This document shows, in pieces, positions 8,451 to 17,429 of a stretch of DNA of 64,000 bases. Source of the stretch: Rhodanobacter thiooxydans LCS2. GTDB taxonomy: Bacteria > Pseudomonadota > Gammaproteobacteria > Xanthomonadales > Rhodanobacteraceae. Where the stretch lies: contig NZ_AJXW01000024.1 in NCBI RefSeq assembly GCF_000264375.1, positions 1 through 64,000 on the forward strand, read 5' to 3'. How positions within the stretch are numbered: position 1 is the first letter of the stretch; every line of letters starts with the position of its first letter. A program made the position numbers and the translations under genes. The notes below the pieces were generated by a model. That model made no database searches and was not told the DNA's origin. It saw nothing but the letters and a program-made list of their open reading frames with translations.

Positions 8451-8899
8451 ACCACTGGCTGATGAAGTCCGAACCGGACGCGTTCTCGATCGACGACCTG
8501 AAGCGCAAGAAGCGCGAAGCCTGGGACGGCGTGCGCAACTACCAGGCGCGCAACTACATGCGCGACGGCATGCGCCCCGGCGACAAGGTGTTCTTCTACC
8601 ACTCCAACTGCGCCGTGCCCGGCATCGTCGGCATCGCCGAAGTCGCCACCGACGCCTACCCCGACCCCAGCCAGTTCGACCCCAAGAGCAAATATTTCGA
8701 CCCCGGCAGCTCGCGCGACAACCCGCGCTGGATGCTGGTCGACGTGAAGTTCGTGAAGAAACTCAAACGCACGATCAGCCTGGACGAACTGAAGGGCCAC
8801 GACGCGCTGGCCGACATGCCGCTGCTGCGCAAGGGCAACCGATTGTCGGTGATGCCGGTCGATGCCGCCCACTGGAAATACATCCTGGCGCTGGAATGA
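8447..8899 (+). CDS. EVE domain-containing protein
   Basis: A 150-residue protein made of a single EVE (PUA-like) domain: [18 protein letters not shown] at the start, [21 protein letters not shown] in the middle and [19 protein letters not shown] later. EVE domains bind modified nucleobases in DNA or RNA; human THYN1 is a relative. A specific role for this stand-alone bacterial form is not established. The start is GTG 8447 in a GTGA overlap with fau, so the two are co-translated. Confidence 0.88.
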   Translation: MNHWLMKSEPDAFSIDDLKRKKREAWDGVRNYQARNYMRDGMRPGDKVFFYHSNCAVPGIVGIAEVATDAYPDPSQFDPKSKYFDPGSSRDNPRWMLVDVKFVKKLKRTISLDELKGHDALADMPLLRKGNRLSVMPVDAAHWKYILALE

Positions 8900-8933
8900 G
8901 CGCTGCCCGACCCTCTTGCACCGGAACCCATCC

Positions 8934-9575
8934 ATGAGCAACGCCAACGAAAAACGCCTGGCCGGCGAGGCCGCGATCCGCTACGTCGAGGACGGCGCCA
9001 TCGTCGGCGTCGGCACCGGTTCCACCGTGGCGTTCTTCATCGAAGCGCTGGCCGACCTGAAGCATCGCATCCAGGGCGCCGTGTCCAGCTCGGAGCAGTC
9101 CACCGCGCAGCTGAAGAAGCTGGGCATTCCGGTGCTCGATCTCAACGCCACCGGTCCGTTGACGCTGTACGTCGACGGCGCCGACGAGTGCGATCCGTTC
9201 AAGCGGCTGATCAAGGGCGGTGGCGCCGCGCTGACCCGCGAGAAGATCGTGGCGGCGGCCAGCGAGAAATTCGTCTGCATCATCGACTCCAGCAAGCGGG
9301 TCGAGCTGCTCGGCAAATTCCCGGTGCCGATCGAGGTGATCCCGATGGCGCGCAGCCTGGTCGGCCGCGAGATCGTCAAGCGGGGCGGCCAGCCGGTGTG
9401 GCGCGACGGCGTCACCACCGACAACGGCAACTGGATCATCGACGTGCATGGCTGGCAGATCGTCGACCCGGTCGCGCTGGAGAGCGAGCTGAACCAGCTG
9501 CCCGGCATCGTCACCGTTGGCCTGTTCGCGCGGCGGCCGGCCGACGTGGTGCTGATCGGCGACCGCGAGATGTGA
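8934..9575 (+). CDS. rpiA: Ribose-5-phosphate isomerase A
   Basis: It interconverts ribose-5-phosphate and ribulose-5-phosphate in the pentose phosphate pathway. The 213-residue product shows [16 protein letters not shown] (phosphate loop), the active-site segment [25 protein letters not shown] and [21 protein letters not shown], all RpiA hallmarks. The start at 8934 follows an 8-residue-style spacer after the EVE gene (34 nt gap). A GC-rich hairpin follows the stop. Confidence 0.95.
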   Translation: MSNANEKRLAGEAAIRYVEDGAIVGVGTGSTVAFFIEALADLKHRIQGAVSSSEQSTAQLKKLGIPVLDLNATGPLTLYVDGADECDPFKRLIKGGGAALTREKIVAAASEKFVCIIDSSKRVELLGKFPVPIEVIPMARSLVGREIVKRGGQPVWRDGVTTDNGNWIIDVHGWQIVDPVALESELNQLPGIVTVGLFARRPADVVLIGDREM

Positions 9576-9581
9576 GGTGCG

Positions 9582-9608
9582 GGCGGCCCGGCGCAGCGGG
9601 CCGCCGTT
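9582..9608 (+). terminator. Terminator after rpiA
   Basis: A 9-bp GC stem (9582-9590 with 9597-9605) followed by GTTTC. It lies in the 45-nt gap between rpiA and the convergent chloride-channel gene and could serve both strands. Confidence 0.6.
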
Positions 9609-9620
9609 TCTCTGTCTGCC

Positions 9621-11591
9621 TCAGGGCTTCTTCGAACCGCGGGCGTGCCCGTAGCCTTCCATCAGGTCGTCGGTAGCCGGGCGCGGTTTCAGGCCGTCGC
9701 GGAAACGCAGGTGACGCGAGGACTCGCGGGCCTCGCGCAAGCGCCGCGCATGGGCAGCGAGGATGTCGCCGCGGGTGAGGATGCCTACCAGCCGGCGCGA
9801 GTCGTCCTTGCCCACCACGATCAGCCGGCCGACCTTCTCGGCCACCATGTGGTCGGCCGCCTCGCGCAGCGAGTGGCCCTCGGTCACCGCGATGGGCCCG
9901 CGCGTCACCAGCTCGCCGAGCGTCTGGGTGTAGTGCCACTGCGGATCGAGCAGGGTGCGGCGGGTCAGCACGCCGTACACCCGGCCGGTCTCGTCCACCA
10001 CCGGGAACCCCTGGTGGCGCGTCTCCGGTGCGCCGTCGTTGAGCCAGGGGCGCACCTCGGCCAGGGTCTGGCTGGCCCGCAGTGTCACCACCTCGCGCGA
10101 ACACACGTCGCCCACCGCCACCTGTTCGAGGTAATCCGCCGCGTACTCGGAGGGCACGCGCACGCCGCGGCGGGCGATCTTCTCGGTCATGATGGTGTTG
10201 CGCATGATCAGCGCCGAGATCAGATAGGCCGCCGTGCAGCCGCCCAGCAGCGGCAGCAGCGCCGCGGGCTGGCGCGTGGTCTCGAACGCGAACACCACCG
10301 CCGTCAGCAGCGCCCGCGAGGAGCCGGCGAAGATCGCCGCCATGCCCACCAGTGCCGCGATGCGCAGGTCGATGTGGAAACCGGGCAGCACCTGGTTGAG
10401 GCCAATGGCCAGAACCGCTCCCAATGAACCGCCGATCATGAACAGCGGCGCCAGCGTGCCGCCGGAGGTGCCGCTGCCCAGCGAGATCACCCAGGAAATG
10501 AACTTCAGCGCGCCGAAGCTGAGCAACACGGCAAGACCGAAATGCCCCTGCACCAGCGCGTCGATATTGTCGTAGCCCACGCCCAGCGTGCGCGGGTCGA
10601 TCCAGCCCACCAGACCGGCCACCAACGCTCCGATCACCGGCCACCACATCCAGTGGATCGGCAGTTTCTCGAACAGATCCTCGACGCCGTACACCGCGCG
10701 GGTCACCCAGATCGAGGCGTAGCCAACCAGGCCGCCGATCAGCACGAAGCCGGCCAGTGCCAGGCTCCCGGGTTCGGGCACCGCGGGCATCGGGAACACC
10801 GGCCCGGCGCCGTAGCTGGCGTAGCGCACGCCCACCGCGGTCACCGTGGCCAGCGCCACCGGGATCAGCGAACGCGGGCGCAGTTCGAACAGCAGCAATT
10901 CCACCGCCAGCACCAGCGAGGCCACCGGCGCGCCGAACACCGCCGCCATGCCCGCCGCCGCCCCGGCCGCCAGCAGCACCTTGCGCTCGTTGGCGGTCAC
11001 CCGCAGCAACTGGCCGATCAGCGAACCCAGCGCGCCGCCGGTAGAGATGATCGGGCCTTCGGCGCCGAACGGGCCACCGGTGCCGATGGCGAAGGCGGAG
11101 GACACCGGCTTGAGCCAGGTCATCCGCGCGGGGATGTTCGATTCGTTGGTGAGGATCTGCTCCATCGCCTCGGGGATGCCGTGGCCCTGGATCGCGCGCG
11201 AACCCCAGCGCGCCATGATGCCGGCAGTCAGGCCGCCGATGGCCGGCATCAGGATCACCCACGCGCCGATGGAAGTGTCGGCCGGCGACAGCACGAACGA
11301 GCCCGGCTTCGCGTTCGGCCCGATCACATCCGAAATGCGGCCGTAGTAGCACAGGTCGGTGATGAGGTTGATCAGCAGCATCAGCAGCTGCGCCACGTAG
11401 GCCGAGGCCACGCCCAGGATCACCGCCAGCACGCTGATCAGCAGGATGCGGCGGGTGACCAGGGTGGATTTGCGCGGCATCCGCGCCGCGTCCAGCGAAA
11501 GGCCGAGGGCGGGGGCAATCGGCAGCGCGTCGGTGCTGCCTGTCGTGCGCACGTCGGCGTGCCCCACGGGGGTGTCGGTGGCTGGCGTCAT
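9621..11591 (-). CDS. ClC-type chloride channel/antiporter with CBS domains
   Basis: A 656-residue inner-membrane ClC protein. The ClC selectivity motifs are visible: GHGIPEAM, GPFGAEGPI (with the gating Glu of the E148 class, suggesting a Cl-/H+ exchanger) and GSGTSGGTLAPLFMIGG. The membrane domain (about residues 45-470) is followed by two CBS domains (about 495-630: VGDVCSREVVTLRASQTL and RGPIAVTEGHSLREA). CBS pairs often bind adenine nucleotides. The gene stands alone, with a short gap to rpiA and a long upstream region shared with the tRNA terminator. The ion carried cannot be told from sequence alone. Confidence 0.88.
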   Translation of the reverse strand: MTPATDTPVGHADVRTTGSTDALPIAPALGLSLDAARMPRKSTLVTRRILLISVLAVILGVASAYVAQLLMLLINLITDLCYYGRISDVIGPNAKPGSFVLSPADTSIGAWVILMPAIGGLTAGIMARWGSRAIQGHGIPEAMEQILTNESNIPARMTWLKPVSSAFAIGTGGPFGAEGPIISTGGALGSLIGQLLRVTANERKVLLAAGAAAGMAAVFGAPVASLVLAVELLLFELRPRSLIPVALATVTAVGVRYASYGAGPVFPMPAVPEPGSLALAGFVLIGGLVGYASIWVTRAVYGVEDLFEKLPIHWMWWPVIGALVAGLVGWIDPRTLGVGYDNIDALVQGHFGLAVLLSFGALKFISWVISLGSGTSGGTLAPLFMIGGSLGAVLAIGLNQVLPGFHIDLRIAALVGMAAIFAGSSRALLTAVVFAFETTRQPAALLPLLGGCTAAYLISALIMRNTIMTEKIARRGVRVPSEYAADYLEQVAVGDVCSREVVTLRASQTLAEVRPWLNDGAPETRHQGFPVVDETGRVYGVLTRRTLLDPQWHYTQTLGELVTRGPIAVTEGHSLREAADHMVAEKVGRLIVVGKDDSRRLVGILTRGDILAAHARRLREARESSRHLRFRDGLKPRPATDDLMEGYGHARGSKKP

Positions 11592-11720
11592 GGGATGACC
11601 ACGGGGGAAACCGCGAATTTTACGCTGTAGCGACGCCCAACCGAAGGGGCAAGGCGCCGGAATCGCGTCGAAATATCCTGCGAATTCATGCAGTTCGCTG
11701 CATCAGGCCGGCCACAAACG

Positions 11721-11748
11721 AAGAAGCCCGCCAAGCGGCGGGCTTCTT
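11721..11748 (-). terminator. Terminator after the rplM-rpsI-tRNA unit
   Basis: A perfect 12-bp stem (11721-11732 with 11737-11748) with a 4-nt loop, TTCTT on one flank and TCGTTTG on the other. It lies just beyond the tRNA gene on the minus strand. Confidence 0.75.
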
Positions 11749-11790
11749 GTTCGGACGCCACGCATGCTGGCGCATGATGGCAACTGGAGT

Positions 11791-11865
11791 TGGCAGCCCC
11801 GGATGGATTCGAACCACCGAATGCCTGAGTCAGAGTCAGGTGCCTTACCGCTTGGCGACGGGGCT
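11791..11865 (-). tRNA. tRNA-Gln (CUG)
   Basis: On the minus strand the sequence folds as a complete 75-nt tRNA with encoded CCA. The 7-bp acceptor stem is AGCCCCG with CGGGGCT. The D-arm contains CGCCAAGCGGTAAGGCA, typical of tRNA-Gln. The anticodon stem CCTGA/TCAGG encloses the loop CTCTGAC, giving anticodon CUG. The T-loop is GGTTCGAATCC. It lies 12 nt after rpsI and may be processed from the same transcript. Confidence 0.95.
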
Positions 11866-11877
11866 GTAGAGCTTAGT

Positions 11878-12270
11878 TTAGCGCTTCGAGAACTGCGTGG
11901 CGCGACGCGCCTTGTGCAGACCGACCTTCTTGCGCTCGACCTCGCGGGCGTCGCGGGTCACGAAGCCGGCCTTGCGCAGCGGCGACTTCAGGCTTTCGTC
12001 GTACTCGATCAGCGCGCGGGCGATACCCAGGCGGATCGCGCCGGCCTGGCCGGTGATGCCGCCACCGGCAACCGTCACCTTGATGTCGAACTTGTCGGTG
12101 TTCTGGGTCAGCTCGAGTGGCTGGCGCACGATCATGCGCGAGGTCTCGCGGCCGAAGAACTGCTCGAGCGACTTGCCGTTGACTTCGATCGCGCCCTTGC
12201 CCTTGCGCAGGAACACGCGGGCGGCGGAGGTCTTGCGGCGGCCGGTGCCGTAATTCTGCTGGGTTGCCAT
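11878..12270 (-). CDS. rpsI: 30S ribosomal protein S9
   Basis: S9 sits in the small-subunit head with its C-terminal tail reaching the P-site tRNA. The 130-residue product begins [20 protein letters not shown] and ends RRATQFSKR, the conserved basic tail. It has the usual 130-aa length. ATG 12270 is preferred over the longer frame because AAGGA stands eight bases upstream. It is second in the rplM-rpsI operon with a 10-nt gap. Confidence 0.97.
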   Translation of the reverse strand: MATQQNYGTGRRKTSAARVFLRKGKGAIEVNGKSLEQFFGRETSRMIVRQPLELTQNTDKFDIKVTVAGGGITGQAGAIRLGIARALIEYDESLKSPLRKAGFVTRDAREVERKKVGLHKARRATQFSKR

Positions 12271-12280
12271 GCTCATTTCC

Positions 12281-12709
12281 TTAAATCTCCAGCGCCTGTG
12301 GCTGCTGTGCGGTATGCGGGTGCTCGGCACCGCCGTAGACCTTGAGCTTGCGGTACATCTCGCGGCCCAGCGGGTTCTTCGGCAGCATGCCCTTGACGGC
12401 GATCTCGATCACGCGCTCCGGGTAGGTCGCCAGCAGGTCCTTCAGGCTGGTGGTCTTCAGGTTGCCGACGTAGCCGGTGAAGCGGTGGTACATCTTGTCG
12501 TCCAGCTTGGCGCCGGTGACCGCCACCTTCTGCGCGTTGATCACCACGATATAATCGCCGGTGTCGCAGTGCGGGGTATATTCCGGCTTGTGCTTGCCGC
12601 GCAGACGACGGGCAATTTCGGTCGACAGGCGACCGAGCGTCTTGTCCGTGGCATCGACCACGAACCAGTCGCGCTTGACGTTGTCGGCATTGGCGCTAAA
12701 CGTTTTCAT
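12281..12709 (-). CDS. rplM: 50S ribosomal protein L13
   Basis: L13 is an early-assembly large-subunit protein. The 142-residue product shows [32 protein letters not shown] and [11 protein letters not shown], and equals the E. coli length. ATG 12709 is the start; AGG lies about ten bases upstream. It is the first gene of the unit rplM-rpsI-tRNA-Gln. Confidence 0.97.
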   Translation of the reverse strand: MKTFSANADNVKRDWFVVDATDKTLGRLSTEIARRLRGKHKPEYTPHCDTGDYIVVINAQKVAVTGAKLDDKMYHRFTGYVGNLKTTSLKDLLATYPERVIEIAVKGMLPKNPLGREMYRKLKVYGGAEHPHTAQQPQALEI

Positions 12710-12815
12710 TTCAGAATACCTGTCTGCCGCCGTGAGGCGGTACGCATGATTCAGGAAGCATGCTTCGGTGGAACAAAGGCGCGAGATGATAGCGGAGCCA
12801 TCATCCACGGCGCAA
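12710..12815 (-). promoter_or_regulatory. rplM promoter and structured leader
   Basis: On the minus strand a TTGCGC box (12810-12815) and a TATCAT box (12786-12791) are separated by 18 bp, a good sigma70-like pair. The roughly 70-nt leader that would follow contains two small hairpins, one with stem GCATG/CATGC and one with stem CCGCC/GGCGG, before the start codon. L13 autoregulates its own mRNA in E. coli; whether this leader does so is an inference. Confidence 0.45.
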
Positions 12816-12960
12816 GCCCACCGGCCGGCGAGCTGTGAGCTGGCAATGATAGCATGACCACCGTGGCGCTTGAAAAGCCCCCATCATGCGGGCCATCTGC
12901 CATAGACGGCGGCGGCGAGACATCCACCGGCTGTCGGGCCGAACCACCGCGGGAAATCCT

Positions 12961-13602
12961 ATGGACATACGCACGCTGAGCCACCTCGACCGCCTGCTTG
13001 CCGGCTGCGAACGCGCGCTGGAAGCGATCGCCGGCACGCCCGCGGCGCACCGCCGCTCGCCCGCCGCCGGGCTGGCCGAGGCCGCGCTCGACGATGCCGA
13101 GCGCCGACACGCCGCCGGTTTGATGCGCGTCAACCATACCGGCGAGGTCTGCGCGCAGGCGCTGTACCTGGGCCAGGCTGCGCTGGCGCGCAACGCCGAC
13201 AACCGCCAGCACCTGCTGCATGCGGCCGTCGAGGAAACCGACCACCTGGCCTGGTGCGCCGAACGCCTGCAGCAGCTGGACAGCCGCCCCAGCCTGCTCA
13301 ATCCGCTGTGGTACGCCGGCAGCTACGCGATCGGCGCTGGCGCTGCGCTGGCCGGCGACCCGCTCAGCCTCGGCTTCGTGGTCGAGACCGAGCGCCAGGT
13401 GGAAGCGCACCTGGCCGAGCACCTGGAAAAACTACCCGCGCAGGACGAGCGCTCGCGCGCAGTGCTGACCCAGATGCAGTCGGACGAGATCCGTCACGCG
13501 CAGGCTGCGCAGCAGCGAGGAGGCGTTGACCTGCCTGCCCCGCTGCCGACCTTGATGCGGCTCAGCTCGCTGGTGATGAAAGCGGTGGCCTACCGCGTGT
13601 AA
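12961..13602 (+). CDS. coq7: Demethoxyubiquinone hydroxylase, Coq7 family
   Basis: A di-iron membrane-associated monooxygenase that hydroxylates C6 of the ubiquinone ring (the step done by UbiF in E. coli). The 213-residue product has the ferritin-like ligands in order: [33 protein letters not shown] and [10 protein letters not shown]. Coq7 in place of UbiF is normal in Xanthomonadales. The start at 12961 has GGAAATCCT just upstream; the longer frame begins in the promoter region. It is divergent from rplM. Confidence 0.93.
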   Translation: MDIRTLSHLDRLLAGCERALEAIAGTPAAHRRSPAAGLAEAALDDAERRHAAGLMRVNHTGEVCAQALYLGQAALARNADNRQHLLHAAVEETDHLAWCAERLQQLDSRPSLLNPLWYAGSYAIGAGAALAGDPLSLGFVVETERQVEAHLAEHLEKLPAQDERSRAVLTQMQSDEIRHAQAAQQRGGVDLPAPLPTLMRLSSLVMKAVAYRV

Positions 13603-13642
13603 ACCCGGGGTTCCCGCGGGCACGAGCCAGCGCCCACAAAAA

Positions 13643-13669
13643 ATGCGGCCCGGGGAAGCCGGGCCGCAT
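13643..13669. terminator. Bidirectional terminator between coq7 and the protease gene
   Basis: A perfect 11-bp stem (13643-13653 with 13659-13669) lies between two convergent genes. The A-run on its left flank (CACAAAAA) would give a U-tract for the minus-strand transcript. Confidence 0.75.
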
Positions 13670-13702
13670 GGCAGATCCGAAACGTTTCGTGGACTCTCCG
13701 GC

Positions 13703-16201
13703 CTACTTGCCGCTTTGGTAAAGCGAGAGATAGCGACCGGCGGCGACGGCATAGGCCGCGCGAGTGACGGAAAGGCCCGGATCGAAGTAGGCGTGCAGGG
13801 TCGGCTGCAGGTCATACGGACCCTGGACCACCGTGAAGCGTGCATTGATGACGCCGCGATCCAGCGCCAGCTGCACGTAACCGCGCAGGCTGGCCGGAAT
13901 CGAAGCCGCATCGTCGAGCGGGATGCGCCGTCCGTCGTAGAACGCGGTGAGGTCGCCAGTGAACGAACGCGCCTCGTTCTGCAGCGCCAGGCTTTGCACC
14001 AGGGAATAGGCGAGACTGAGCCGGCTGACACTGTCGTTCGGCCGGAACGTGGCATTCGGCTGCAGCGTCATCACGCCGTCCTGCTTGTTGCTCAGATCGC
14101 GCAAGGCGCCACCGCTGGCGACGGCCGACTCGGCAAACAGATACACGCTGTCGCTGGTACCGACATCAGTAAAGCTGCGCTGGCCGGAGAACGGCAGGTA
14201 TTGGCGCACGCTGGTGCCCATCAGCAGGTATTGCGCCAGCTCACCGCGCTTGAGGAACTGGTCGGGACGGAACTGCCCATTCGGATAACCGTCGACGAGG
14301 CGGTTGGCCACGGCGAACTGGATCGCCGACCTGGCCGGATGGTTGGCGATGTCGCCGAGTCCGGTGTACCCGCCGCTGTTGAGGAAGCCGATCTCGCCGT
14401 TCACCGTGCCGGGTGCCGCATAGCCGTTGGTGACCTTGGCCGGATCGAGGGCAACGCCGGAGACCGAACCGATGCCGCGCACGGTGACGCGCCACACACC
14501 CGGCTTGGCCGGCGCGCCGGTGGTCACCGTGTCGCCGAGCACCGGCAGCGCGATCGACGAGCCGTAGCGCACGCCGTCCGGATCGATCAGCACCAGCGCG
14601 AGGGTATTGGCGTCGATGGTGGCGCGCGCGCTCACCCAGGCGGTCTCCGGCCCGACCGTGAAGGACTGCTCGCCCACCGGGCCGATCGGCGCGAAGTTCA
14701 CCGAGAACGGTACCGGCGGCGGCCCCGCGACGAGCACCTCGCTGCTGTTGAAGCTGTTCAGCGCGTTCACGGTCGCACCGAAGCCACCCCGCACGCCGGC
14801 AGCCTCGGCCACTGCGGTGTAGGCGTTGATGTGGCCGGCGCCCGCCTCCCACGACAGCCGTCCGGTCATGTTGGTGGCGGTGCGCGTGATGATGTCGCGG
14901 ACATTCGCCGGAGTCAGGTTCGGGTTGGCCTCGAGCATCAGCGCGACGATGCCCGCCACGTGCGGCGTGGCCATCGAGGTGCCGCTCATCACCGTGTAGA
15001 ACGGCAGTTCGGCCGGCGCAAGCGTCGCCGCGTCCTGTTCAGCTGCGAGCGCCGGCAGCGTGCCCGTGCTGTCGCGGGTGGAGACGATGTCCACGCCAGG
15101 CGCCACGATGGTCGGCTGGTTGATGTAGGTCCACTGCACGCCGTCGGGCATCTTGAAGGTACCGGACTCGCCGCGCTTGCCGCGCGAGGAGAACCCGGTG
15201 AGCACGCCGTTCTTCTCGCCGGCGCCCACCGAGATCACCCACGGCGCCTGCGCGTACGGGTTGTGGGTGTCCTCGCCCGGGCCGTCGTTGCCCGCGGCGA
15301 ACACGCTGACGATGCCGCGCTTGTAAAGCTCGTAGCTGGCGATATTGACCGGATTCAGCGGATCGAACTTGCCCGAGCTGCCCCAGGAATTGCTGGTCAC
15401 CCGGATCGGGTTGCGGAAGCTGAACTGGTTGGTCGCGGCGTAATCGAGGCCGCCGACCGCGTCAAGGATGAGCAGCACGGCGCCGGAGCCGTAGCCGACC
15501 AGGTCAGCCCCCGGCGCCACGCCGCGGTACAGCCCGTTCGAGCGGGCGCCGGTACCGCCAATGGTGCCGGCGCAATGGGTGCCATGGCCCGAACCCCAGT
15601 CGGTGTTGGGCACGCCCTCGACATAGGTGATCGGCAGCATCGAATCGAACGAGGCGAGGTTGGTCACGCCCTGCGTGTTCTGCACCAGGTGCGGGCCGTA
15701 CTGCAGGTCCATGTGGGTGCCGTCGACGCCGGAGTCGTTGACGACCACGCTCACGCCCTTGCCGCTGAACGGGATCGCGCGGTGGTAGTCGGCCGGGTTC
15801 TCCACCGTGCGCGCGGCGCCGGAGATCTTGCGCGCCTCGCTGTTGAGGTACTGCAGCGGGGCGTTGAAATAGATCGAAACCACGTCGCTGCGCGTGGCCA
15901 GCGCGCGGATCTCGCCAGGGGTGGCCAGCGCGCCGGCGATCGGCAGCGTGCGCATGGTCACGCCACGATCGATGCCCAACGCCTTGAGCGCGGAAACCTG
16001 CTCGGCGGTGACCGGGCCGGACTGCTGGTAACTGATGACTACCTGCAACTGGTCGGTGGCGGCAGCAACGCCCATCTTCGCCAGCAGCTGGGGGTCGAGC
16101 TGGGCATCGGCCAGCGCAACGCCGCTGGCCAGCAGGCCTGCCGCCACGGCACAGAGGCGGAAGGTCCTGCGTTTGACGTTTGGAACAAACCTGGACGACA
16201 T
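13703..16201 (-). CDS. Secreted S8 subtilisin-like protease with SLH-like C-terminus
   Basis: An 832-residue exported serine protease. Signal peptide about residues 10-32 (RRTFRLCAVAAGLLASG). A propeptide-like region follows to about residue 125. The catalytic domain has Asp156 (VVVNDSGVDGTHMD), His206 (GSGHGTHCAG), oxyanion Asn305 (AAGNDG) and Ser409 (MSGTSMATPHVAG). After a linker and a beta-rich region (about 500-600) the C-terminal part resembles two S-layer-homology units (LVDGYPNGQFRPDQFLKRGE, then FTDV, and ATFRPNDSVSRLSLAYSL). ATG 16201 was chosen for its GGAG site; the longer frame adds 21 residues before the signal. It is divergent from a secreted unknown gene. Substrate unknown. 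Confidence 0.9.
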   Translation of the reverse strand: MSSRFVPNVKRRTFRLCAVAAGLLASGVALADAQLDPQLLAKMGVAAATDQLQVVISYQQSGPVTAEQVSALKALGIDRGVTMRTLPIAGALATPGEIRALATRSDVVSIYFNAPLQYLNSEARKISGAARTVENPADYHRAIPFSGKGVSVVVNDSGVDGTHMDLQYGPHLVQNTQGVTNLASFDSMLPITYVEGVPNTDWGSGHGTHCAGTIGGTGARSNGLYRGVAPGADLVGYGSGAVLLILDAVGGLDYAATNQFSFRNPIRVTSNSWGSSGKFDPLNPVNIASYELYKRGIVSVFAAGNDGPGEDTHNPYAQAPWVISVGAGEKNGVLTGFSSRGKRGESGTFKMPDGVQWTYINQPTIVAPGVDIVSTRDSTGTLPALAAEQDAATLAPAELPFYTVMSGTSMATPHVAGIVALMLEANPNLTPANVRDIITRTATNMTGRLSWEAGAGHINAYTAVAEAAGVRGGFGATVNALNSFNSSEVLVAGPPPVPFSVNFAPIGPVGEQSFTVGPETAWVSARATIDANTLALVLIDPDGVRYGSSIALPVLGDTVTTGAPAKPGVWRVTVRGIGSVSGVALDPAKVTNGYAAPGTVNGEIGFLNSGGYTGLGDIANHPARSAIQFAVANRLVDGYPNGQFRPDQFLKRGELAQYLLMGTSVRQYLPFSGQRSFTDVGTSDSVYLFAESAVASGGALRDLSNKQDGVMTLQPNATFRPNDSVSRLSLAYSLVQSLALQNEARSFTGDLTAFYDGRRIPLDDAASIPASLRGYVQLALDRGVINARFTVVQGPYDLQPTLHAYFDPGLSVTRAAYAVAAGRYLSLYQSGK

Positions 16202-16484
16202 GGTGATGGCTCCGGAAATTCGCCCGCCGGGATGGGGCGCTTTCTGGAGTATCCCGGCCGACATGACGGCTTCTCCATCCGGGATTGCACCCAGCCACCA
16301 CAGGGGAAATCACCCATGCCACCCCGTCATTGGCATCCCTGCAACCATGCCCTCGGAGCGCCAGACGCGCGCGTACTGAGTGAACTCCCCTATTGGCGCC
16401 AGCGGGCCGGATCGGCTAGGTTCAGGCGTTCGCGCGATTTTTCGAACGCCTGCCGTCATCGGCGTCGCATCCAGGAGGCTCGCC

Positions 16485-17327
16485 ATGCCGAAATCCGCTC
16501 TTGCCGCCAAGCTGGTGTTTGGCCTGGCGCTTTGCCTGTGCGCCCCGCTGACGCTGGCGCAGAACCTGCCGGTCACCGTCGCGGTCGCCGGCAACGTGGC
16601 GACGGTGCGGGTCGACCTGCCGACCCAGCAGACGCTGGCCGAAGTGATCCTGACCTTCGACGACAGCCTGGGCCTGAGCCCCGGCAGTCTCGGCGTGAGC
16701 GCGCAGCTGGTGGACCTGTCCAGTCCGGCGCTGCTGGCGCGGCTGCCCAATGCCGGCCTGAACCAGCTCGATCCCTCGTTCCCGCTGATGGTCACGATCG
16801 AGCCCCCAACACTGGGCGGGCTCAGCTTTCAGCGCACCGTGCGCGTCGAGGTGCATACCCATGCACTGACCTACGCGGCGGGAAGCCAGCTGCGCCTGTT
16901 CAAGGCGCCGCTGAACGGTAGTTTCCGCGACATCACCGATGAGATTGCGCCCGGCAGCGTGCGCGCACGGGGCACCACCGGAGGTTTCTCGCAGTTCCTG
17001 GTATTGACCGATCTTCGCTCCAGCAGCGAGGTGGTGGCCAGCAAGTTCGACCGGCTGCAGTCGCTGATCGCGGCGCTGCCGCTGTCCGAGCGCGGACCGT
17101 TGCAGATGAGCGCCGACGCGGCGCAGAGCGCCTTCAACCAGGGGCAGTTCGGCGACGCCCTGAACTCGCTCGATCAGCTGCGCGCGCGCGTGGCGAGCCG
17201 GGCCGGCACGGCGATTCCCTCGCAATGGCGGGCCACCCGGGATACCGACAACCAGGCCGGCGAACTGCTGGCCGCCACCTCCACGCTGGCCTTCAGCATC
17301 GGCTACCAGCGCGACTTGGGTCGCTGA
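16485..17327 (+). CDS. Secreted protein of unknown function
   Basis: A 280-residue protein with a clear signal peptide (SALAAKLVFGLALCLCAP, cut after LTLAQ). The mature part starts with a beta-rich region (LPVTVAVAGNVATVRVDLP, ILTFDDSLGLSPGSLGVSA, VRVEVHTHALTYAAGSQLRL) and ends with a helical segment (ASKFDRLQSLIAAL through ALNSLDQLRARVASRAG). No enzyme motif is visible. The start at 16485 has a strong AGGAGG six bases upstream. It is divergent from the subtilisin gene and upstream of the kinase operon, so a shared role in extracellular or envelope function is possible. I do not recognise a characterised homologue. Confidence 0.8.
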   Translation: MPKSALAAKLVFGLALCLCAPLTLAQNLPVTVAVAGNVATVRVDLPTQQTLAEVILTFDDSLGLSPGSLGVSAQLVDLSSPALLARLPNAGLNQLDPSFPLMVTIEPPTLGGLSFQRTVRVEVHTHALTYAAGSQLRLFKAPLNGSFRDITDEIAPGSVRARGTTGGFSQFLVLTDLRSSSEVVASKFDRLQSLIAALPLSERGPLQMSADAAQSAFNQGQFGDALNSLDQLRARVASRAGTAIPSQWRATRDTDNQAGELLAATSTLAFSIGYQRDLGR

Positions 17328-17417
17328 AGGGTTCGCCAGCGCGAACGTGGGTCTGGACGGCGCATGGGCTTCGCCGGGCCTGGCGCGCGGTTGCCTGTGC
17401 ACGCGAATGCCGTGCGC

Positions 17418-17423
17418 TAATAT
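17418..17423 (+). promoter_or_regulatory. -10 element adjacent to the FHA gene start
   Basis: TAATAT stands seven bases before the ATG at 17430, with no ribosome binding site between, so the operon may begin with a leaderless message. TTGCCT at 17391-17396 is the nearest -35-like box, but its 21-bp spacing is too long. Confidence 0.4.
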
Positions 17424-17429
17424 CACTGC

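Noticed and set aside
9621-11591. Magnesium transporter because of the CBS domains
   Set aside because: The ClC selectivity motifs GHGIP, GAEGP and GGTLAP are all present; CBS pairs are common at the end of ClC proteins.
13643-16921. A long plus-strand open frame of over 1000 codons opposite the subtilisin gene
   Set aside because: The minus strand has the signal peptide and the full catalytic triad in order; the plus-strand product has no recognisable fold and runs through a promoter region into the next gene.
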